This document shows positions 63,154 through 64,000 of a stretch of DNA of 64,000 nt, piece after piece. Position numbers and translations under genes: made by a program. The notes under the pieces were generated by a model, which saw only the letters and a list, made by a program, of their open reading frames with translations, was not told the origin of the DNA and did no database searches. Position 1 is the stretch's first letter. Every line of letters starts with the position of its first letter. The stretch spans positions 186,001 through 250,000 of the forward strand of contig NW_026515438.1 in assembly GCF_014898815.1 (NCBI RefSeq). Reading direction: 5' to 3'. The stretch comes from Panonychus citri. Taxonomy: Eukaryota > Arthropoda > Arachnida > Trombidiformes > Tetranychidae.

Positions 63154-63464
63154 TTTAGAACAATAATTTGATTCTGATTTTCGTTCTCCTCAAGTTTGCA
63201 TCTTTCATCTTCTTTCCTATGGTCTCTTGGATCATCCCTAGAATGTCGACTTCGAGATGAACGATGATGCCGATCACGGTGAGGCTTATGTGATGAAGAT
63301 GATGTTGAATATGGACGATGGCGGTGAGATTTTTTCGACTGTGAATGTCGATCCCACATTTCTTTCTCTTCCTTCATTCGGTTACCAAATTCAACCGATG
63401 AAATTGTGGCTGATAACAATTTTTTACTTTCTTTGGATAATTTATTGATAAATTAAGAAAATAG
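63154..63464 (-). pseudogene. Copy of CDK11 exon 1 N-terminus (right arm of inverted repeat)
   Basis: On the minus strand it reads LSATISSVEFGNRMKEEKEM and onward through the RSRHSRDD region nearly unchanged from CDK11 (58455-58210), then diverges where the parent has its ESTR repeats and ends in a stop. The parental ATG context is replaced. High identity shows a recent copy. Very unlikely to be a functional gene. Confidence 0.88.
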
Positions 63465-63492
63465 TGAAATCAATTGGCTACAATTAGAATAG

Positions 63493-64000
63493 CTAATTCA
63501 TGATGTATTTTTGAATTCCTTTACCATCAATCGTTAATTGTATTCGCAGAGCTCGAAAATCATCACAATTTCTAAATAATTCAATTTTACCAGTTAAACT
63601 TTCACCTTCTTTACAATTAATTGGTTCTTTGAAAAATAGAATTGATTGTTTCCAATGAGTTGATGGTGAATGTGGTGAGGTACTTAATGTGATACAATTT
63701 GATCCATCGAAATAACAATCAAACCAGAAAACTAGCCCATGAACAATACCTGAAGAGTTAATTGTTAATGAGAAAGAGCTTTCAACATGTTGAGCTTCTT
63801 TGATTGTACAAGTTGACAGGTTAAACTTTTTCACCTCAAGTTGATCACTGACAAGAGATTGACTATTAACTTCTTTAATTAAAACCTCACTGAGAACATC
63901 TTTCTTCATTGAGGTCATTTTAAATCCATAAACATCGTTCCAGAAATTAATCCGTTCATTGTAAATCTTTTCATTGGACAAAGCGGCCATGAAGATTGAA
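63493..64000 (-). CDS. Protein arginine N-methyltransferase, PRMT3-like, 3' end (partial)
   Basis: The C-terminal beta-barrel and dimerisation half of a type I PRMT, which methylates arginines using S-adenosylmethionine. Visible motifs: RINFWNDVYGFKMTSMKKDV, STSPHSPSTHWKQSILFF (the THWKQ double-E partner loop), and INCKEGESLTGKIEL. The WxDVYGFKMSxMKK run and short C-terminus fit PRMT3 better than PRMT1. The frame is open to the window edge (residues SIF precede the first Met), so the SAM-binding domain lies beyond 64000. Confidence 0.88.
   Translation of the reverse strand, partial: SIFMAALSNEKIYNERINFWNDVYGFKMTSMKKDVLSEVLIKEVNSQSLVSDQLEVKKFNLSTCTIKEAQHVESSFSLTINSSGIVHGLVFWFDCYFDGSNCITLSTSPHSPSTHWKQSILFFKEPINCKEGESLTGKIELFRNCDDFRALRIQLTIDGKGIQKYIMN

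Noticed and set aside
1..64000. tRNA genes, CRISPR arrays, operons or phage features
   Set aside because: No cloverleaf-like sequence with a B-box, no spaced repeats and no prokaryotic gene organisation were seen; the window is eukaryotic.

Overview
The window is animal nuclear DNA. It is very AT-rich, with multi-exon genes, mostly short GT-AG introns (about 65-120 nt) and many (GA)n/(CT)n microsatellites. The protein set (an MRP1-type ABCC transporter, a laminin alpha chain, a glutamate-gated chloride channel of arthropod type, a DDX5/17 helicase, condensin subunit 1, CDK11, a PRMT3-like enzyme) and the compact introns suggest an arthropod. A spider-mite-like acariform mite is my best guess, but the species is inferred, not proven.

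Layout. 1-2451: non-coding. 2452-8147 (+): complete 11-exon ABCC/MRP transporter of about 1501 aa. 8148-13433: mostly non-coding, with one orphan first exon of a probable semaphorin on the minus strand (11713-11888). 13434-18650 (-): secreted laminin-alpha-like chain with an unusually small architecture and one single-base frame break. 18651-25604: intergenic, holding a 1.5-kb duplicate of sequence from downstream of the helicase gene, an unidentified broken ORF and a dead mariner transposase. 25605-46899 (-): five-exon GluCl channel whose fourth intron is about 18.2 kb and carries a 1.2-kb polypurine tract and MITE-like elements. 47165-48175: second copy of the duplicate, running into the last codons of the DDX5/17 helicase (48137-50304, -). 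50616-50960 (-): small coiled-coil protein. 51259-55898 (+): condensin subunit 1 with four single-base frame breaks. 56426-58488 (-): CDK11/PITSLRE kinase. 59573-60052 (+): short two-exon gene of unknown function. 61391-63464: a mosaic of gene fragments (condensin exon 3, two inverted CDK11 N-terminal copies, a NOX5-like piece, a MITE with TA target duplications). 63493-64000 (-): 3' end of a PRMT3-like methyltransferase running off the window.

The genes do not form a pathway; they are ordinary neighbours on a eukaryotic chromosome. The most interesting structure is genomic. The whole GluCl gene, target of avermectin-type acaricides, lies between two near-identical direct repeats. The right-hand 3 kb is a scrap heap of DNA-level copies of the adjacent cell-cycle genes, arranged as an inverted repeat. 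I found no tRNA, rRNA, CRISPR or prokaryotic feature.
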